Origin: Sabethes cyaneus
Taxonomy: Eukaryota > Arthropoda > Insecta > Diptera > Culicidae
DNA: 64,000 bases
Reading direction: 5' to 3'
Assembly: GCF_943734655.1 (NCBI RefSeq)
Contig: NC_071353.1
Coordinates: forward strand, 141,769,907 to 141,833,906
The translations under genes were made by a program, and so were the position numbers. Of this stretch, positions 1 to 11,531 are shown piece after piece. The notes under the pieces are model-generated. The model did not search any database. It was not told where the DNA came from and saw nothing but the letters and a program-made list of their open reading frames with translations. Position 1 is the stretch's first letter. Each line of letters begins with the position of its first letter.

Positions 1-430
1 GTTTTAATTTCCGTCATTCATAAATGAAAACAACTCACGCATGGCATTGTCGTTATTCTACAGCCAGGAAAACTTGTCTGACCTGCAGAAATTTTGCAGA
101 ATAACATTTGTCATGCCGTCCTACACAAATACATGCGCGTTAGCTTCGTAAACGTTGTTGCGATTTTTAGTTCGGACGATGAAAAACTTGGTGGGCGGAT
201 TTTAAAACGGTACGACGAATTTAAGAAATAAGGTCGGTTGCGTAATTTCAATAATTTGCTTTAATAATTGCTTTTCAGTGATTTCAAAGTTCACGGATCG
301 GAAGGTAAATGTGTTTTAGTCAAATCAGCACAAGAACTTTTGGAGTATTCATTAAATCCATCCAACAAATGATGAAAATGAGAATGGCTTTACTTACTAC
401 GACGGGAATTAGAAATAAACCCTATCACAA
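1..430 (-). repeat. Dispersed repeat, copy 1 (cut by window edge)
   Basis: This stretch is an inverted, diverged copy of 48746-49172, and part of it recurs at 6639-6755. Shared landmarks include the block around ATGACGGAAATT, the GCATGACAAATGTTATTCTG-like block and an AT-rich block with AAAAAGCGATTATT. No coding potential is visible. The copy runs off the left edge, so its terminus is unknown. Three copies in 64 kb mark it as a mobile repeat, possibly a non-autonomous transposon or the untranslated part of a larger element. Confidence 0.7.
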
Positions 431-690
431 GTCTGGATTTAAACTAATTTTTGCGTGAAAAAGCCAAATCATACTTAAAAAGACAGTGTTTATTAAAAAG
501 TATATAATTTCACTCAATTAAGTTGAAGGGCACGATAAACGTTAATATTTATCAAAATTCTATGAATGTTTGATGCCTGAAATAGAAATATTCGAAGTTT
601 GAATATCGGCCATGAAAGTGTTCGAAGTTTGAAACGGAACGGTACATTGAATTCATGACATTTCTTAGAAAATGCAGGGCACGTGCTCCA
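431..690. other. AT-rich sequence, nothing recognised
   Basis: AT-rich DNA between the dispersed repeat and the start of the T-rich degenerate array. I see no open frame, splice signal or terminal inverted repeat. Confidence 0.5.
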
Positions 691-744
691 GTGTCCAACT
701 CCTTTCAGACTGCTTTTATCCGTTTTGGACTATTCTTGGACTCT

Positions 745-995
745 ATTATTATTAGAACTTGTTGATTCTTTTCGGTGAAAATCAAGAACTGTTGATTTGG
801 TGTGACGTTTCTGCCTACTGTTTTCCTTCGGCCATCTTCAGACGTAATAACGTAATAATTGGTTGTGAATGATGATGCAGAATTGACGCGTTATTACGTC
901 TGAAGATAGCCGAAGGAAAACAGTAGGCAGAAACGTCACACCAAATCAACAATTCTTGATTTTCATCGAAAAGAATCAACATTTTCTAATAATAT
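745..995. mobile_element. Hairpin MITE (about 108-bp inverted arms)
   Basis: Positions 745-852 are the near-perfect reverse complement of 889-995, with a roughly 36-bp loop. The arms share GTGACGTTTCTGCCTACTGT and its complement and end in ATTATTAGAA / TTCTAATAAT. There is no coding sequence. The element interrupts the T-rich array, so it was inserted after the array formed. Superfamily is not assigned because no target duplication is clear. Confidence 0.8.
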
Positions 996-1654
996 CAGTG
1001 TCACGGTGAACTAAATAAGCAAATAAATTATCTTGTGAATTATGTTTTACACTTTTTGAAGTTCTTTTGAAATGATTTTTGTAATATTTTTGGATGGATT
1101 TTATAATTTGTGCTCTTCTTGGAATTATTTTGATTCTTTTTGGATTCTTTCCGAAGTATTTTTGGATTCCTTCTAGACTTTTCTGAACTCTTTTTTGGCC
1201 TCTTTTGTAATCTTTAAGTTTAATTCCACAGCTTTGCTTTTTTAGTAATCTTTTCAGACGTTTGAGACTTATTTTGTCCTTTTAGATGCTTTTTGGAGTT
1301 CTTTTAGGCGCTTTTTACAATCTTTTTTAACCCTTTTTGGACTAATTTTGAGTTATTTGAACTTTTATAGATACTTTTATAGTTTGATTTTTATAGGCTT
1401 GGACTCTTTTGAACTCTTTTTAAACAATTGATGAAATATTTTTGCGTTTTTGAGACTTATTTTGAATTGTTTATGAACACTTGTGGTCTCTTTAACGAGT
1501 TTTCTGGACTCTTTTAGGACACTTTCAGAACTCTTTTAGAGTTCTCGAGAAATGTTTTTATAAAGTTTTGGTATTCTGTTCAGACTGCACATTCTTTCTA
1601 GACACCTTTGAACTCCTTCTAAACTCTGTTAAGATTCCTTTATCACACTTTTTA

Positions 1655-1845
1655 ACCGCCCAGTTAAAAAGCCAATCGTCGTGTGTTCGAATCTCAGCTT
1701 GGCCGTGCTACTTAGCGTGATTAGGATCGTTGCACTAGCCCCGCAATTGTATCTACTCTAATAAACGACTGTGAAGTCTCTCGATAGAAGGGTACTGCCT
1801 TAAAAGACGTTTATACCCAAAGCTTTGCTTTTTTTACACTTTTCG
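1655..1845 (+). mobile_element. tRNA-related culicid SINE, copy 1
   Basis: The sequence contains a B-box-like GTTCGAATCTC after AATCGTCGTGT, then AGGATCGTTGCACTAGCCCC, AAGTCTCTCGATAG and a terminal AAAGCTTTGCTTTT. It is co-linear with the copies at 2160-2745 and 42700-42985. The B box and shared tail support a Pol III-derived SINE. The A-box end is degraded in this copy. Confidence 0.65.
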
Positions 1846-2159
1846 AACTCCTTTTGGGCTCTTTAAAATCTTTTCCAGATCCTTTTTGGGGCTCCATTTG
1901 AATTTTATTTGAATTCTTTTCGGACTCTTTCTAGATTTTTTTTGGACTCGGTTCGGACTCTATTTGGATCTTTTTGAACATTTCTTGAATTCTTCTTTTA
2001 ACGTTTTTTGAACTTGAACTTTTTGCACTTTTTTGAACTCTTTTCGGACATTTTTTGGATTTTTATAATATTTTTCTAGCCTTGTTTTGACTTTCGTTGA
2101 ACACTTCACTAGTTTGTGATTCTTTTTGGACTAGTTTTGAACTTTACTTGAACCCTTTT

Positions 2160-2745
2160 TTAGCCGCCCAATTAGCTTCGAGGTACGATGTGGGTCTAAC
2201 AAACCAGTCGTCGTATGTTCGAGGCGGTGCTGCTAGATAGAGTCAGTAGGATTTTTGCACAGGCCCCGTAACTGTCCTTTACTCTAACGGCCGGCCGCGA
2301 AGTCTGTCGATAAAGAAGGCTTCCAGTAAACCACAAATCGTATATCAATATATGAAAATAATCTTAAATGTCTCTAAACAAGATTGAAATCGTACACAAA
2401 GCTTATTAAATCGCACCCCAGTTTATATTCAATCGTACAAAATGATGACGACTAATTTACATACGATTTTCATCACAGAATTGTATAGCATTATGAAACT
2501 AATCATGTTGAGTCGGATCTCATCGTATACAAATACTTATGAATGTGAATTGTTTACGAATAATCTGCAGTGCATATATCGCCTCCAACATAGTACGCAT
2601 ATGTTGGTTTCGTGCATCTAGTGCGATTTTTCAAGATATATATGAGTACATATATCTCATTTTTCACTTTGATATACGTACGAAAATGTTTACTGGGCTG
2701 GTCAAGTCGTAGAAAGACGTATTAGTCCAAGGCTTTGCTTTTATT
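2160..2745 (+). mobile_element. tRNA-related culicid SINE, copy 2, split by a MITE
   Basis: The A-box side (GCTTCGAGGTACGATG) and the CCAGTCGTCGTATGTTCGAG block are well kept, followed by AGTCAGTAGGAT, GCCCCGTAACTGTCC and GAAGTCTGTCGATAAAGAA. The SINE then breaks at 2323 and resumes at about 2697 with GTCGTAGAAAGACG and the AAGGCTTTGCTTTT tail. The intervening DNA is a separate inverted-repeat element. Confidence 0.65.
2323..2696. mobile_element. MITE with CAGTAAAC termini inserted in SINE copy 2
   Basis: The left end reads CCAGTAAACCACAAATCGTA and the right end is its approximate reverse complement (TACGTACGAAAATGTTTACTGG). The imperfect inverted repeats extend about 40 bp and share GTATATCAA. 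The element is about 374 bp, AT-rich and non-coding. It splits an otherwise continuous SINE, which defines the insertion. The target duplication is not clear. Confidence 0.55.
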
Positions 2746-3414
2746 GTACACTTTTTGAACCTATTTTGGGCTCTCTAAAACTTCTTTTTGAATCTTTTTT
2801 TAGCGTCATTCGGAAGCACATTTGGATTCTTTTTGGATTCCTTCTGGATTCTTTATGAGCGTTTTTTGGACTCTTTTTTGCCTTATATTTTGCACGTTTT
2901 TGAACTCCTTTTGGATTCCTTTCAGACAATTAACTTCTCTTGAACTTTATTTGAATTTTTTGTAGTATCTGTCTGAACTTTTTTGGATTTTCGTTGAACA
3001 CTTTTCTTTACTAGTTTTTGGTTCTTTTTGGACTAGTTTTGGACTCTATTTGAACCCTTTTTGGTAATGTTTAGATTTCGTTTCTGTGTTTAGTGTGGCT
3101 TTTGGTTTTGAACAGTTGTTTGAATCTTTTTGGGTTCTTTCAAGTTTTATTTGGACTTCTTGTGGACTCTTTTTGGACTCTCTGGATCCATTTTGAACAC
3201 TATTTTGATGGCTTTAGAAATTTGTAAACTCTTTTTGGACTCTCTAAGGAATCTTTTTAAATTACTTTTGAGCTCCTTTCGCACTGTTTAGACTCTTTAG
3301 ACTTTTATATTTATTGTACAGTCATTTTTTAGTCATTTTCTAATGATTTGCTGGTTAATTAGCTTTATTCTAGCAATTGTTTAGCTACTTTATAGCTATT
3401 TCCAAGTCGTGCAA

Positions 3415-3560
3415 TTGATTCAAAATTCAAGTCAAATTTGACTTGACTTCAAATTGGTCCTAATTTAAGTCGAATTTCAGGTCCAATCTCATTCCATTTC
3501 TAAGTCGAAAATCAATTAAAATTTCGTGTTCAATTCTAAGCCCAATCTCAAGTTTATTTT
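3415..3560. repeat. Degenerate AATTTCAAGTCC array, copy A
   Basis: A short run of the phrase TCAAGTC / AATTTCA / AAGTCGAA in shifting spacing. The same phrase family recurs at 55495-55665 and 61675-62270, each time next to a different degenerate array. Confidence 0.6.
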
Positions 3561-4621
3561 CGATGGGTGTATCCCATTACTCATACAGACGATATACACT
3601 TGGACATTACGGACGTTTGTCATTGTCATAATGGGCCTAATTAAATGATGTTTCTACAGGAGGAGAAGACTTGCGCACCCTGCAGTTCCTGGTGCTTTTG
3701 ACGACGGGTCGGCGGCAACACTCTCGACCTGCGGCCGTCTCGCCCTAAATCATTTCTGGAATGTCATAAAATGATTATTAAGGAATTATGCCAAACGGTC
3801 CTTTATGACTATGCTAATGTTTTTTTTAGCCAACGGCATTATGCCAAATTACTATATGCAAAGTAGGCGGCCCCATGTAGTTGTTTTTATGCCAAGCGTC
3901 CATTATACCTAACGTCGCACTCTTCAAATGGATTTTTCGTGGATCCGAAAAAGAAGTGATCCAAAATTGGTGAAACAAACATAACAGCATTGGTGAAAAC
4001 GCCTGCGCGTCGCAGTTGACAGTGAGAACTTGACAAAACTCGAGCAAATTATGCCAGATAGCAAGAAAACAAGGCTGGGTATTCGTATTCCGGCAGTGTC
4101 CTAATTCTTCGGTAGCTGTTGCTTTCGTCTCTTCACGAACTTAAAGACCAGTTACGTATAACGTAACGTCACAATTAATTCTAACTTATGTAAAAATGCA
4201 TCCTTATTATCTTACAAATATGACGAAGCAACGCTATTTAGTCAAACCGGTTGTTTTAGTTCGAAGTCCTCGCACTTTCTGATAATATATCATCAGCGAT
4301 TTCTGCACAAAGCCGGAAACAAGTTGCATTTCAACAGATGTATTATTGGTCTGGTATTTTGAATGATCCATGCCGAACGTTCTCAAGCGCGATCGAATAC
4401 GACGGCCGAATGAATTTCTACTGAGGATGGGAGGAAAGGAATCCAAGTATTCAACGTCATAAAATCACATGATTCTTAAAACGTACTACTGAATAGCTTA
4501 GGAAGTCAAAAAGCTAAGAAACTAACACTTGTTGGTGGTCGAATTGTGGTGACGGGTTAAATCTGCTCTCTTTGTACGTCTCAAACTCAACCCCCTCTCT
4601 GCTCCCGCTCCACCCCCACAG
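3561..4621. other. Upstream intron/flank of the Tweedle gene; first exon not found
   Basis: About 1 kb with no convincing exon. It ends in a strong 3' splice site: a pyrimidine-rich run ending CCACCCCCACAG at 4610-4621. Tweedle genes usually carry the signal peptide on a short first exon. I could not identify it here, so it may lie farther upstream. Short frames at 3826-4047 and 4234-4446 (minus) have no recognisable content. Confidence 0.5.
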
Positions 4622-5205
4622 GATCATCCTCGTTCAGCTCCGGTGGTGCCAGCTTCGGAGGTGGTAGCTTCTCCGGAGGCGGCGGCGGCGGTGGTGGTTT
4701 CGGCGGAGGCCAAGCCATCATCCAAAAGCACATCTACGTCCACGTACCGCCCCCAGAGCCAGAAGAGGTCCGCATCCAGCGGCCCATCTCCGTAGCTCCA
4801 GCCCAGAAGCACTACAAGATCATCTTCATCAAGGCTCCGTCTGCACCGGCCTACCAGGCCCCGCAGATCCCCCTGCAGCCACAGAACGAAGAAAAGACCC
4901 TCGTCTACGTGTTGGTCAAGAAGCCCGACGAACAGCAGGACATCATCATCCCAACTCCCGCACCGACGCAGCCCAGCAAACCCGAAGTCTACTTCATCAA
5001 GTACAAGACCCAGAAGGAATCCGGCGGTGGATTCTCCGGCAACGTTGGAGCCGGTTTCGGTGCCGACATTAGCGGTTCTATTGGCGGTGGTCACGATAGC
5101 GGCATCAGCGGCGGTGGACACGGAGGAGATGATCTCAGCAGCGGACACGGTGCCACGGCTCCGGCTGCCCAGTACGGACCGCCCGGCAAATCCGGACCAT
5201 ACTAA
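4622..5205 (+). CDS. Tweedle family (DUF243) cuticular protein, terminal exon
   Basis: The exon starts after an acceptor AG at 4620-4621, in phase 1 (one codon base from the missing upstream exon), and runs 194 residues to TAA at 5203-5205. Order in the exon: a Gly/Ser/Phe-rich segment (residues 1-30, including GGGGGGGGFGGG), a Tweedle-type core (about 35-130) and a Gly/Ser/His-rich tail ending GPPGKSGPY. Core landmarks are KHIYVHVPPPEPEE, KHYKIIFIKAPSAP, EKTLVYVLVKKPDEQQDI and PEVYFIKYKTQ, the alternating beta-strand pattern of the insect Tweedle family, whose members bind chitin or cuticle in exoskeleton. The signal peptide is not in this exon. The GC-rich codon usage contrasts sharply with the AT-rich surroundings, as expected for a highly expressed structural protein. 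A 224-residue open frame on the opposite strand over the same bases is a shadow. Confidence 0.9.
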
Positions 5206-6590
5206 AGGACGACGGAACGCGCGGATTGAACGGCATAGAACGAAACGAATTGCGGACCACGTAGCTAGTCGAAAACAAATAAGAAGAAACGAAATCATTC
5301 ACCCACACATACAAACGAACCAACAAAACGCATTCACACTAAACAGGCATTCGCTGCCGTTGATGTTCTGCTAGAGCCGGTTCCGGTTTCGCGGAAGACT
5401 CCGGAAGCTCAGCCGAAAAATCGGAAGGCCGAAGCCTCTGTTGTACATAGTTTTTCCTTCCTTAAGAAGAATACAAGGAAAAGTTTCTTAGAGCGTAGGA
5501 TTAATTTTTACAACTTATTATATTTGTAATCTTGTTTTATTTTTAGAAAAAAAAAAAGCAATTACAACGGTGACAAATTTTAGAAAAAAAAACAATGATG
5601 ATTTCGTTATTTGCTTAATGATGACATACTATTTATTTATTTATTTACTATTTGATGGGGCTTTCTTGATGATGACATACTTTCGAATGTTGTTCAGATT
5701 CATTTCGTCATTTCGTTTCAGCTTACGTCAAACTACAATTTAGGTATACTCCAATTGCTACCAGCATAATCATATTACATAATTGACAATAATAACATAT
5801 TATTTGCGACTGATCTTGATTCGAGAAAAATAAAAAGTTAATCACAGTGATCGTAACCGTTTTAATGTCACATCACAACAGTCCAATTAGCTTAACTGCA
5901 TAGCACCGTACATTCGTTGGAATATAAATAAATTGCAGTTCAACTTTTTTTTTTGCTCGTTAATTTGCGCAACTCCTCTTCTATAGTTGTGAGCGTTGTG
6001 TAACGTTCTCTTTCTTCGGTTTGGCTTGGTTTGGTTTGGTTTGGTGGCCCGACAACTTTGGTTTGGCTCACACACCCTTTTATCGAATTTTTATGCTGCT
6101 GAAATGCTGAGACACACAATTCACACCCGTTTCTTAGGAGAGCACACTCTGACTCAAAGGGGCGTTGTTTTCGATGTTTTTTTTGTTGTTGTTGCACCCT
6201 TTGACATAACAATAGTTTGTAAACACCGTGTTGCGCCGTTTAGTTTAGTTAGTTCAAAGTGGTTCAAAGCTGTTTATTTTTCCGCGCAGAAAAGCATGGT
6301 AGCCATAATAGTCTAGTATATTGGACAAAAATGACAATTATTATTTATTTTGACTTGTATTTTGACAATTTCAATTAAATTTTATTGAAATGTTAAATAC
6401 TTATACCTAATTTCGTTTTTTATTATAAATCAATTTTCTTGCAAACTTTATATTTTAGTGTTTGCATCTCCAATTAAACTTATTCGTATTCAATATTGCA
6501 TAAGTGCTGCTTGAGGACTTATTCAATTTAATTTCTATTTTGTTTTACCGTTTACAAGATTTTCTACAAATCAATGCTAAATTAGGTTTC
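5206..6590 (+). other. Tweedle 3' UTR and AT-rich intergenic sequence
   Basis: No second gene is seen. AATAAA hexamers at 5828-5833 and 5927-5932 are candidate poly(A) signals, but both are more than 600 bp past the stop, so a nearer variant signal such as AATACA around 5470 could be used instead. The rest is AT-rich. Open frames around 5887-6316 come from a GGTTT tandem run and carry no recognisable domain. Confidence 0.4.
6019..6046. repeat. Short (GGTTT)n tandem repeat
   Basis: About five and a half copies of GGTTT with one variant unit (GGCTT). Confidence 0.7.
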
Positions 6591-6638
6591 ACGTCGATTA
6601 AGTTTCAATATCCCGTTGGCGCTGAAATTGTTTTCTTA

Positions 6639-6755
6639 CCACTAAAAGTTCTTATGCGGATTTGACTCAAACACTAGCCTTCTGATCAGTGCATATTAAT
6701 TTAACTAAAAAGCGATTATTATAAGCATTTTATTGAAATTACGCAACTGATATGT
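6639..6755 (+). repeat. Dispersed repeat, copy 3 (fragment)
   Basis: This matches 48829-48945 in the same orientation and part of 1-430 in inverted orientation. Shared blocks are AAAAGTTCTT, GATTTGACT.AAACAC, ACTAAAAAGCGATTATT and CATTTTATTGAAATTACGCA. The copy is truncated on both sides. From 6780 to about 7060 no feature is recognised. Confidence 0.65.
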
Positions 6756-7059
6756 TGACGTAGGACTACGTCTTACGGTAAGGTTTAAATAGATAGGGTG
6801 TCATACCAAAAAATCTCTTTAGAAAAATGGTTAGATTTTGAACACTGATAACTTAGCGGTTTTTCTGATAGATTTTCAATATTTTTGCACCAATCGATCG
6901 GACAATCTTCTACGCGTCGACCCAGATGAAGAAAAATATTGGTTCATGATGTTACAGTTTAGTTTATATTAAGCTCCTTTTTGTAAACACTAAGAAATAG
7001 TGATATTTAGAGCTCTTTGCTTGACAGCATTGCTTGAATCCAGCTTATTGTCGACCGTG

Positions 7060-8424
7060 GTAATTATTTATTATTATTAAATCAACGGGCTCGACATAGC
7101 CCCAATGATTGTCGATGATTCCATAAAGTGAGTAAAAAACAAATACAAAAATAATTTAAACATAAGTCTGCATCACACGCGGTTTACTGCTCCAGAAAAA
7201 AGCTAGCAAATCTTCTGCATCGTATTCGATGTGACTGATGAAAATCGAATAACGATGGCACTTGACTAAAAACCCGCTGCAGGCCACCGATAGTGCCGTT
7301 CATAGAGTAATCAGTGCGACGAACTGGTAGTCTCAGCATTGCACTATTACGCAGTGCTCGTGGTTACACATTTATGTTAATCTGCAGCGAAGGACGTGTT
7401 GTCGAAAGCGCCTTCAATATCAAGAAAAGCTCAAAGTGTCATCTCTTGGTATTGGAGCGACTTTTCAATCGGCGTCACTAAGCAGTGAAATGCGGTTTCT
7501 GTAGATTTACCACGGTGGTAAGCATACTGATTGCTATGCTGAGAGGAGTTTTTTAAGAACTCATTACGGATGTGCTTATCCGTGATTTTTCCATCAACTT
7601 GAGAAGCGCTGATGTCAGGCCAATTGGTCTGATGACCTTTGGCATGGTTTTATCTTTATTATTTTCCTAAGGTATTAACACCACCCTGACTTTCCGCCAG
7701 CTTGCAGGGACACGGCCCAGCGTAATGCTGGCACGAAAGAGGTTGTTGAGCTCGGACATTATAATCTCGTCCATTTTTTGTAAGAAGATGGGTAGAATAC
7801 CATCCGGACCCAGAAACTACATAGGTTCAAAGAAGCTGAATGTTCAACTGATTCAAGCACCCCATCGGCAGGCAACCATGTTTTCGCTGCCAACATTTCG
7901 TGTGTGCAAAAATGAGATAGCATGCCAGCACTGCGTTTCACTCAACTACCAGCAGTCTGATTTGGGCCCGCTGTCAAATTTTGAGCCCAGGACATCCTGT
8001 CGCTGACGTTCACTGCAGCTCGTTATACAGATGTCGATGGGGTGGATTCAAGCCTCCATAAGCAGTCGACGTGCAAGTAGAACCGAGTCACATTACGTGA
8101 TAACTCATCTTGCTATTGCCAGTCGACTGCGCTTCCAGTGGTCACTGTCGGACCAGGGAAATGCGTATTCATGAGAACTTCCAGCATTTCCCTAGTAGTA
8201 ACTTTCCTCTGCGTTGTATTTGGTACGAGATGCCCTGTGGGCTTCCCAGATGAACGTGATCTTAGCCCTGTTGAATAGACGTCTAGCTTCCCCACGAAGG
8301 TTACTAAGCGATTCATTCCACCAGGGCACGTCGCGGCAGACTGTCCGCGTGATTAACGGACAGTTTGCAGTATGTTGTTCAGTCAATCAATGGTTCTACT
8401 CTGCAGATCATTGGCTGCAAGCTC
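7060..8424 (-). pseudogene. LOA-like LINE: EN/RT linker and reverse transcriptase, decayed
   Basis: Read on the minus strand, 8424-8200 encodes a linker containing VPWWNESLSNLRGEARRL and a basic HRASRTKYNAE stretch. After broken sequence, 7830-7400 gives reverse-transcriptase finger motifs: GPDGILPIF..KM, a LFRASITLGRVPASWRK region, RPIGLT and KLMEK-like residues. This order and spacing fit the LOA/Lian/R1-like non-LTR retrotransposons. Multiple stops and frameshifts are present and the YADD catalytic region is not recognisable. The 3' end appears to be near 7060-7080, where a (TAA)n-like tail occurs on the minus strand. It is the downstream part of the element whose other pieces are at 10697-11531 and 14712-15050. 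Confidence 0.7.
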
Positions 8425-8439
8425 CAGCTCAGCTGGTGT
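8425..8439. repeat. 15-bp target-site duplication (left)
   Basis: CAGCTCAGCTGGTGT occurs exactly here and at 10682-10696, directly flanking the second LINE. On the minus strand it encodes the LOA residues T-P-A-E-L on one side and T-S-A-E-L on the other, so the LOA frame rejoins when the insert is removed. Confidence 0.8.
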
Positions 8440-10681
8440 ACTTACTTTACTTTAGTGGCAACGGTCCGTTACCGATCCTGCGCCGAACAAATTATGGTCC
8501 TTTAGTACCGTCGGTCCTGGGCTGCCGTTCTCCAATCCCCACGAACACCCGCAGAACGTGCATCGTCTTCGACAGCACACACCCACCGGGTGCGGGGTCT
8601 GCCTCGGAGTCTACAGCCTTTTCCTGGTTCTCTGCTGAAAATAGCTTTGGCTACTCTTTCGTCGGGCATTCTGGCCACGTGTCCAGCCCACCGTAGCCTG
8701 CCACATTGCACTACCTTCGCTGTATCAGCATATTTATATACTTGGTACAGCTCGTGATTCATGCGTCTGCGCCACACTCCATTTTCCATTTTGCCACCAA
8801 GTACAGATCGCAGAATTTTACGCTCAAAAACCCCAGGCACTTGCCGATCAGCTTCCTTTAGCGTCCATGATTCGTGTCCGTAAAGGGCCCCGGAAGGATT
8901 AGTGTTCTGTAGAGCGCCAGTTTTGTGCGAATTTGGAAACTACGGGACTTCAGCTAGTTACGTAATCCGTAGAAAGCCCAATTCGCGGCTGCAACTCGTC
9001 GTTTCACTTCGCGGCTTACATCGTTGTCACATGTCACGAGTGTACCAAGGTATAGAAATTCGTCCACTACTTCATATCGTTCCCCATCTAACTCTACCTC
9101 GGCACCAACACCACTTGGGCTCCCACGTTCCCTACCAGCAACCATGTACTTCGTTTTGGCGGTGTTAACGGCAAGTCCCAATCTCACCGCTTCCCTTTTA
9201 AAGGGCCTGAAGGCCTTTTCCACTGCTCTACGGTTGATTCCGATGATATCGACGTCATCCGCAAAACCAAGAAGTATGTTAGATTTCGTGATGATAGTTT
9301 CATCCCTTTCCACGTTTGCCCTTCGTAATGCACCTTCCAAGGCAATGTTGAATTGCAGGTTAGAGAGTACATCCCCTTGCTTCAGTCCATGCAACGTCAC
9401 GAAAGCAGCTAAGGTCTCACCCGCTATTTTAACGCGTGATTTGGATCCGTCCAGCGTCGCACGAATCAGCGTAACTAGTTTCGTCGGAATACCATATTGT
9501 AGCATTATCTGCCACTGCTCATTTCGTATAACTGAATCGTACGCCGCTTTAAAGTCCACAAACAAATGGTGTGTCTGCAAGTTGTACTCCCGGAACTTGT
9601 CTAGCAAGTGACGCAGGGTAAACATCTGATCCGTCGTGAAGCGACCCTCACGAAAACCAGCGTGGTACTCGCCGACGAAGGACTCCGCTAACGGTCTCAG
9701 TCTGCAGAACAGAAGGATGTGGCTCCACATCTTGACCATCGCTTACAATTCCTATCCTGTCCCTGCTGATCTCCGCATTTACCTGTCCATTCAACAGTGT
9801 CTGGAAGTGCTCCTTCCACTAGGCTGCTACCACCGTTTTGTCGCTTCTTATTGACAAAACGGTGGTAGCAGCCAGGTGGAAGCCAGGTTGCCATCACTAT
9901 CATTGCACATCACAGACATGGCAAAAGTCCGGAATCTCACCGTTTTATAGAAACTCCGTGTGTCGTTGCTGGCGTATCGCTCCTCTGCGCCGGCGAGCAC
10001 GTGCTCCTCGTACTCGCGTTTCTTTAGATGATAGATTCTTTTTTCCGCAGCTCTAGTCTCTCTGTACCTCTCTCTGTTTTGACGCGTTGCCGCAGTGAGC
10101 ATGCGACTCCTGGCCTGGTTCTTTTCATCTGTCACTCTCTGGCAGTCGGCATCAAACCAGCTGTTACACTGTCATCCACGTGTCTAACACCGTGCCTAAC
10201 ACCTCTCTCGCAGCTGTTTCGAAGGAACCATGGATGTTCCTCCACAGCCCATTTATATCTTCTCCTTCTACCTGCTATTCTGCGATTCGTTAGTTAAGCT
10301 TCCTGGCGTACTCCACTGCAACGCCGTTTGCCGTTAACCGCTGGATGTTGAAACGCAGCGTCCTCTCAGTGCGAGCTTTCGCCGCATTCGACAGCTTAGC
10401 CCGAATCTTACTCACTACGAGATAGTGGTCAGAGTCGATATTTGGTCCCCGAAAAGACCGTACATCCGTAAAGTCCGTCTGTCAATCAAGATATGGTCGA
10501 TCTGAGAGCTAGAGTCTCCATTTGGATGCCTCCAGGTGTGTTTCCGAAAATTCAAACGTGGAAAGTAGGTGCTACAGATGGCCATTCCTCTGACCGCGGC
10601 AAAATGTATGAGCCTCAGATGGTTATTATTGGTCGACAGATGAAGGCAATGTCTTCCAATGACTGGACTGAATAATTCAGT
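8440..10681 (-). mobile_element. 5'-truncated non-LTR retrotransposon inserted in the LOA element
   Basis: Minus-strand order: the C-terminal half of an APE-type endonuclease (10672-10415; HLSTNNNHLRLIHFAA, KHTWRHPNG, QIDHILIDRR), a basic linker (10135-9848), reverse transcriptase (9739-8954) with HHLFVDFKAAYDS, GLKQGDVLS, LGFADDVDII and FLYLGTLVT, and a C-terminal region (8840-8502) with GVWRRRMNHEL and LRWAGHVARMPD. Frameshifts separate these blocks, so the element is dead, although the FADD motif is intact. The 3' tail on the minus strand is a short AAAGT-type repeat abutting the 15-bp target duplication. The 5' end is truncated within the endonuclease. The architecture suits an RTE/Loner-like clade; the exact clade is not assigned. 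Confidence 0.8.
9813..9882. repeat. Perfect 21-bp hairpin within the LINE
   Basis: GGCTGCTACCACCGTTTTGTC (9822-9842) is exactly reverse-complementary to 9853-9873 with a 10-base loop, and the arms extend imperfectly outward (CTTCCAC / GTGGAAG). It interrupts the frame between the linker and RT domain, so it looks like a local inverted duplication. Confidence 0.8.
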
Positions 10682-10696
10682 CAGCTCAGCTGGTGT
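10682..10696. repeat. 15-bp target-site duplication (right)
   Basis: Exact copy of 8425-8439, marking the upstream edge (minus-strand 5' end) of the LINE insertion. Confidence 0.8.
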
Positions 10697-11531
10697 GCGT
10701 GTATCAATATAACAGAAGTTCCGAAAGTTACCCAAATGAGACGATCCATGAACGAACAGCAGTTGAGTTTCTTCGGGTTTCTATATTGTTCTCTCCTGAG
10801 AGAGTTTGCCTCGAGCGCAGCAACCTGGGAAGGGACGTCCTCCGTCTGGACTGCATATTACAGTAGATTAACTTGCCATAATTACCAAGGCTGAGAATTC
10901 TCGAGCTGTGAACCCAAGGTTTTTGAATGAAGGCAGCTGTTAGCTGCTGGTTTACGAACCTTGGCATGTCGGAGCTTTGCTTGCAAGTAGCGAAGGCTAT
11001 CTGCTATGTTTGTTCTTTGCCGTCCTTGGCAGAGTCGTTAGACTCGGTTACTGGCAAACGGTGACCAGTGGCGTGAACACTGTGTTGATTTGCTTACTTC
11101 CCTACATCAGAGGGCTTCAGCGGCTGCAGTTGACTGTAGACCGAATCACGACCGGCGCTTTTCGGTGGATTCTGACTTATGCGAGTGGTTGGTAGTTGAT
11201 GCAGAAGCCCGTGCGAACCTTCGCAACTGTCGCCGACGTGCTAGGAGCAGGTGGCTACGGAACTCCCTAGGGAGGTTGCCCTACAACCTTCGTTAGTAGG
11301 TCATCGGCCAACCTGTCGCACGCGAGCGTATAGTTCAGCATGAAGCCCTGGTTGACAATTAGATTGGCAAACCAGCGACAGCCTGTCTCCTACGCCAACT
11401 GGACGGTGTTCCCTGTCACGCTGCGACGTAGTACTCGCCACACTTGTGTAGGGAAGCTTGAGTAGGGAGAATCCTGTTCCGCTATGCAGTTGAGGATTTC
11501 GTTGCACATAGTCGTTAGCTGATCCACGGTA
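10697..11531 (-). pseudogene. LOA-like LINE: start and end of the endonuclease domain, decayed
   Basis: The minus-strand frame 10967-10728 contains AAFIQKPWVHSSRILSLGN then YGKLIYCN, matching the start of LOA-type endonucleases (IQEPW...G.L.Y pattern). It ends with GNFRNFCYIDTRTPAEL, which continues into ELAANDLQ at 8424 once the inserted LINE is removed. Most of the endonuclease core is missing, so an internal deletion is likely. 11100-11531 is broken sequence of the same element and I cannot assign domains to it. Confidence 0.55.

Larger units (their letters stand above)
690..3330. repeat. T-rich degenerate short-period array (TTTTTGGACTC-like)
   Basis: About 2.6 kb built of loosely repeated 10-12-bp phrases such as TTTTTGGACTC, TTTTTGAACTC and TTTGGATTC, with constantly varying spacing. 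No two units are identical over long stretches, so this is an old decayed minisatellite or a very low-fidelity expansion. It is interrupted by a hairpin MITE (745-995), two SINE copies (about 1655-1845 and 2160-2745) and a MITE inside the second SINE. The short frame at 2741-2929 on the minus strand (K/R/S-rich) is a by-product of the composition. Confidence 0.75.

Noticed and set aside
4624..5298. 224-codon minus-strand frame over the Tweedle exon
   Set aside because: It is the antisense shadow of a GC-rich coding exon; the plus strand has the DUF243 pattern, splice acceptor and stop.
9024..9611. 195-codon plus-strand frame inside the LINE
   Set aside because: Antisense shadow of the minus-strand reverse transcriptase.
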